Source of the DNA: Prorocentrum cordatum
Lineage: Eukaryota > Sar > Dinophyceae > Prorocentrales > Prorocentraceae
Assembly: GCA_963575745.1 (NCBI GenBank)
Contig: CAUYUJ010022054.1
Span: 45,203 to 109,202, forward strand
Reading direction: 5' to 3'
DNA length: 64,000 nucleotides
In this document: positions 60,636 to 64,000 of the stretch, piece by piece
Numbering within the stretch: position 1 is the stretch's first letter
Layout of the letters: each line of letters opens with the position of its first letter
The notes under the pieces: model-generated
What the model was told of the DNA's origin: nothing
Databases searched by the model: none
The model's input: the letters and a program-made list of their open reading frames with translations, nothing else
Position numbers and translations under genes: made by a program

Positions 60636-60905
60636 AAGGTCTCTTGGGCCGTCTTGGGGCGATCTTGGGGGGCCGTCCGGGAGCGTCGGAAAGCCGAAGA
60701 GGCAAGACAGCCATTTTTTTCTTCTCAAAACTCAAGGACAATCAATGATCTGTGCCTCTTGGGGCCCTCTTGGATGCCTCTTGGGTCGTCTGGGGGCCAT
60801 CTTGAGCGTCTTGGAGCGATCGTTCGGCGACTCGGGGCCCTCTTGGACCGTCTTTGGGGCCTCTTGGGGCCCTCTTGGCCTGGCTCGGGGCCTCTTGGGC
60901 CCGAA
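60636..60905 (+). repeat. CTTGGGGCC dispersed repeat, plus copy
   Basis: The core at 60690-60750 (GGAAAGCCGAAGAGGC, CAATCAATGATCTGTGCCTC) matches 13036-13110. Units of TCTTGGGGCCCTCTTGG follow. Confidence 0.8.
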
Positions 60906-61206
60906 CAAGTCTCGCGGTGAGATGCGGGGTAGCCCAGAGGGCACGCGACAAGCCCGGGTAGATTTCGGAATCTTGGGTCCCTGCCCCTAAAGACTCCTCA
61001 GGACTGAGGACTGAGGCTCCAGGGATTAGGCAAAGGACCTGAGGACACGCCCACTCCGTGCCCAGAAGCAGGGTGGCGGACATACACACATCCATATGCT
61101 CCCCCCCCTGTATCGTACCTTTCGCCGTCGCTCCAATCTCCAATCTTTAATCTCCAATCTCGTCCTCCTCCTTCCCATCGCCTTTTTCTGTTCCAACTCC
61201 CCTGCA
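60906..61206. other. No gene recognised
   Basis: Includes CCTCAGGACTGAGGACTGAGG (61002-61022) and CCAATCTCCAATCTTTAATCTCCAATC (61134-61160) short repeats. Confidence 0.5.
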
Positions 61207-61428
61207 CCTCTGCCTCCTCCTCCTCCTCCTCCTCGTCCTCCTCCTCCTCTTCCTCCTTCTACACCTCCAATATTCCTTCCCAGGTTGCTCTCCGCCTCCT
61301 TGCCCTCCGCCTCAGTCTCCTGCGCCGCCTTTTCGCGCGCTCTCAACCGGAGGAGGAGGAGGAAGAGGAGGAGGAGGAGGAGGAGGAGGAGGAGGAGGAG
61401 GAGGAGGAGGAGGAGGAGGAGGGGGCAT
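61207..61428. repeat. Facing TCC and GGA arrays
   Basis: (TCC)n at 61207-61258 and (GGA)n at 61348-61428 are inverted relative to each other with about 90 bp between. No DinoSL copy adjoins either. Confidence 0.85.
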
Positions 61429-61640
61429 TTTGGAAGCCTCTGGGCCGACTTAGGGCCTTCTTGGGGTGCTCCAGGGCCGTCTTGGAGGCTTTCTTGGGCG
61501 TCTTGGAGGCCTCTTGGGTTATCTTTGGACCCTCTTGGGGCTGCCTTTGGGGCCTAATGGGTCGTTCTGGGGGCATCTTGGAGCCCTTTCGGGCGATCTT
61601 GGGGCGATCTTGGGGGGCGACTAGGCCGTCTCGGGCGTGC
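61429..61640 (+). repeat. CTTGGGGCC dispersed repeat, plus copy
   Basis: Units such as GGAGGCCTCTTGGG and GATCTTGGGG begin directly after the GGA array. Confidence 0.8.
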
Positions 61641-61714
61641 CTCCCTGCCGAGTCTAGAACGTGCTTGTGCTGGGACAGTTCTGCTTCCTTTCTTCCTTTG
61701 GTCTCTCTGCTCCG

Positions 61715-61905
61715 CTAGAGCTGTTCGATCGCCTGCGTAGTCCCGACTCGAGTAAGGGAGGCCGCCGCTGCCCTGCCCGAGCGTCGACGCAGATCTACTT
61801 CCTGCATGAAGAGTAGCAGCTCCGCAACCTGCATCTTATTGCCGCCGTGCTTTCTTTCGTACAGCTGCCATCCCCCAGCAGCTCTGGTCCTCCCGAATTT
61901 CCCCG
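61715..61905 (-). other. Short coding-like stretch, minus strand
   Basis: The minus strand reads GGWQLYERKHGGNKMQVAEL, then a basic stretch (DLRRRSGRA) and a stop at 61715. It is non-repetitive with plausible codon use but no start and no recognised family. It could be the end of a lost gene or a retroelement fragment next to the GGA/GAT array. Confidence 0.25.
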
Positions 61906-62004
61906 CCATCCTCCCCCAAGTGTTCCCCGACGGTGATTCGCCGTAGGCGTCTTGGATCGTTGATGCTGCTGCTGCTGATGACGGTGGCGGTGGAGGGTGG
62001 TCGG

Positions 62005-63005
<1,001 letters not shown>

Positions 63006-63170
63006 CAGAGGAGACAAACGATGAGGGAGGGGCGAGGAGAGTAGGAGGCGGAGGTCGTGTCCGTTATCCTCGTGTTCGCAGTTGCCCCGAGGAGCTCCCG
63101 GAACCCTGCGGTGACGGACGCGGATCTTGTCCGGGTCGGCATGAAGGACCATCTCCTCCGCCGCGCATCT

Positions 63171-63220
63171 CCTTCCTCCCTCCTTCCTCCTCCTTCCTCC
63201 TCATTTCCTCCTCCTCCTCC
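63171..63220 (+). repeat. TCC array abutting the NL-C leader
   Basis: (TCC)n with TTCC interruptions, continuous with the TCCGTG start of the leader variant. Confidence 0.85.
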
Positions 63221-63243
63221 TCCGTGACCCATTTTGGCTCAAG
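63221..63243 (+). other. DinoSL variant, one insertion and one substitution
   Basis: TCCGTGACCCATTTT, then GGCTCAAG: the leader with an extra G after TCCGT and C for G two bases later. The following GCTGTGAG is not an SL RNA intron. It marks the 5' end of NL-C. Confidence 0.85.
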
Positions 63244-63370
63244 GCTGTGAGTTCCCCTTCGGGAAAAGTGGATACCGCTAGTCCGCGGCAACTCTCAGTC
63301 TTCGGTCAGTCCGCGCCTTGGCCAGAGTCAAGCAATCAGCCCCAGTGCGAGGCATCTTTCGTGCTCTCCC

Positions 63371-64000
63371 ATGGCGCCTTGGCCGCAGAGAAAGAAAAAT
63401 ACGCAGGCCTTCGCGTATTGCGCCTGTGGTCGGTGGAAGTACAATTGGTGCACCGTTCAAAACAATTACCAGTGCCAGTTCTGTAGAGAACCTCTCTGCA
63501 TTTTTCGGCCCAGGAGGTCGCGTGATGAGTCGGCTGCGGGCGAATGTGAAGGTACCAAGCCCTTTTGGCATTCGACGGCGTCCAAGGAACAGGAGTCGAC
63601 AGCGGCGGTTCTTGCCATGCTACTTCCCGTTCTCCTGCAGACGCCAACTGCGAAGGCCTTTCAGGATGATGTCACGAAGGCCGATCAAGACATGACGCAC
63701 CAGCAGCAGGCCGTCCATCCCACCCAGGCGGCGATGCAACGTATGGACCCCCGCCCGCACGGATGCCATGCGTGAGCCCAAAAAGTTCCAACAACTTGCT
63801 GGCTGTCAAGCAATACTTGGAGGAGGGCGAGGCAGAGCACGAAAAGCAGTGCGAGGTGGCCTGCATGGCGGAGCAGGGACGCATCATCGCCACCGAACAG
63901 TATACGAAACTCATCGTCAAGTCGGGGCCGGTCAGCGATCCAGGTGTGACGGTGGACGGCAGGAAGGTCCTTTTCGCCGTTGACGAGTCCATGTTCGCAA
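63371..64000 (+). pseudogene. NL-C ORF1, zinc-ribbon-like, frameshifted and partial
   Basis: MAPWPQRKKNTQAF is followed by YCACGRWKYNW...YQCQFCREPL, with the C-x-C-G-x-W-x-Y-N ... C-x2-C pattern of NL-A ORF1. This frame stops at 63775. Coding continues in another frame from about 63763 (NNLLAVKQYLEEGEAEHEKQ, VTVDGRKVLFAVDESMFA) to the window edge, the last part aligning with NL-A YTADGKNIYLAMDEFDFA. A frameshift lies at or before 63775. The 3' end is outside the window. Confidence 0.75.

Larger units (their letters stand above)
63221..64000 (+). mobile_element. NL-C, DinoSL-headed non-LTR element, 5' part only
   Basis: Leader, 5'UTR sharing an AAAGTGGATACCGCTAGTCC-like segment with NL-B (AAAGTGGAAGCTGCTAGTCC), then ORF1. 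The element runs off the right edge. Confidence 0.8.

Noticed and set aside
61418-61440. Possible leader after the GGA array (GCATTTTGGAAGCC)
   Set aside because: Only a short CATTTTGG match, wrong strand relation to the array, and no CTCAAG end.

Overview
This window looks like nuclear DNA of a dinoflagellate. The strongest evidence is the 22-nt dinoflagellate trans-spliced leader (DinoSL). It occurs as exact copies at 20744-20765 (+) and 47166-47187 (-), and as mutated copies at 38402-38423 (-), 49573-49594 (+) and 63221-63243 (+). Other evidence is the high GC content, coding segments with G/C-ending codons, a host gene with an apparent GC-AG intron, and very dense simple and GC-rich repeats. 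The genus cannot be fixed from the sequence. Nothing here looks bacterial.

Most of the window is repeats and mobile DNA. Three non-LTR retrotransposons belong to one family. NL-A (about 20744-27098, +) has frameshifts. NL-B (about 38611-47187, -) has an uninterrupted 1695-residue endonuclease/reverse transcriptase/RNase H ORF. NL-C (63221 to the right edge, +) is cut by the window. Each begins with a DinoSL copy fused directly to a TCC microsatellite, shares short 5'UTR segments with another member, and encodes an ORF1 starting with a paired-cysteine zinc-ribbon-like motif. NL-A and NL-B also end in TCC arrays. A fourth, unrelated non-LTR element (NL-D, about 30220-33424, +) is a degraded relic.

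Only one convincing host gene is seen: a 432-residue predicted secreted, cysteine-bearing repeat protein at 49672-51404. Two decayed DinoSL relics lie just upstream, and its single intron contains a palindromic mobile-like element. A second coding region (59061-60443) appears to switch frame twice. Short exon-like or ORF1-like fragments occur near 6527-7044 and 34480-34910.

At least eight inverted-repeat (MITE or foldback) families are present, here called F1-F8. F1-F5 occur in two to four copies. The rest consists of a dispersed CTTGGGGCC family in both orientations, several satellites (about 50, 80 and 89 bp, and a 778-bp higher-order repeat), a module repeated between GTT microsatellites, and long TCC, GAT, GTA, GTC, GCC and T arrays.

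The most interesting pattern is the repeated link between the spliced leader, TCC microsatellites and a divergent retrotransposon family. It suggests that trans-spliced mRNA is the retrotransposition template and that the leader has become a fixed part of the element.
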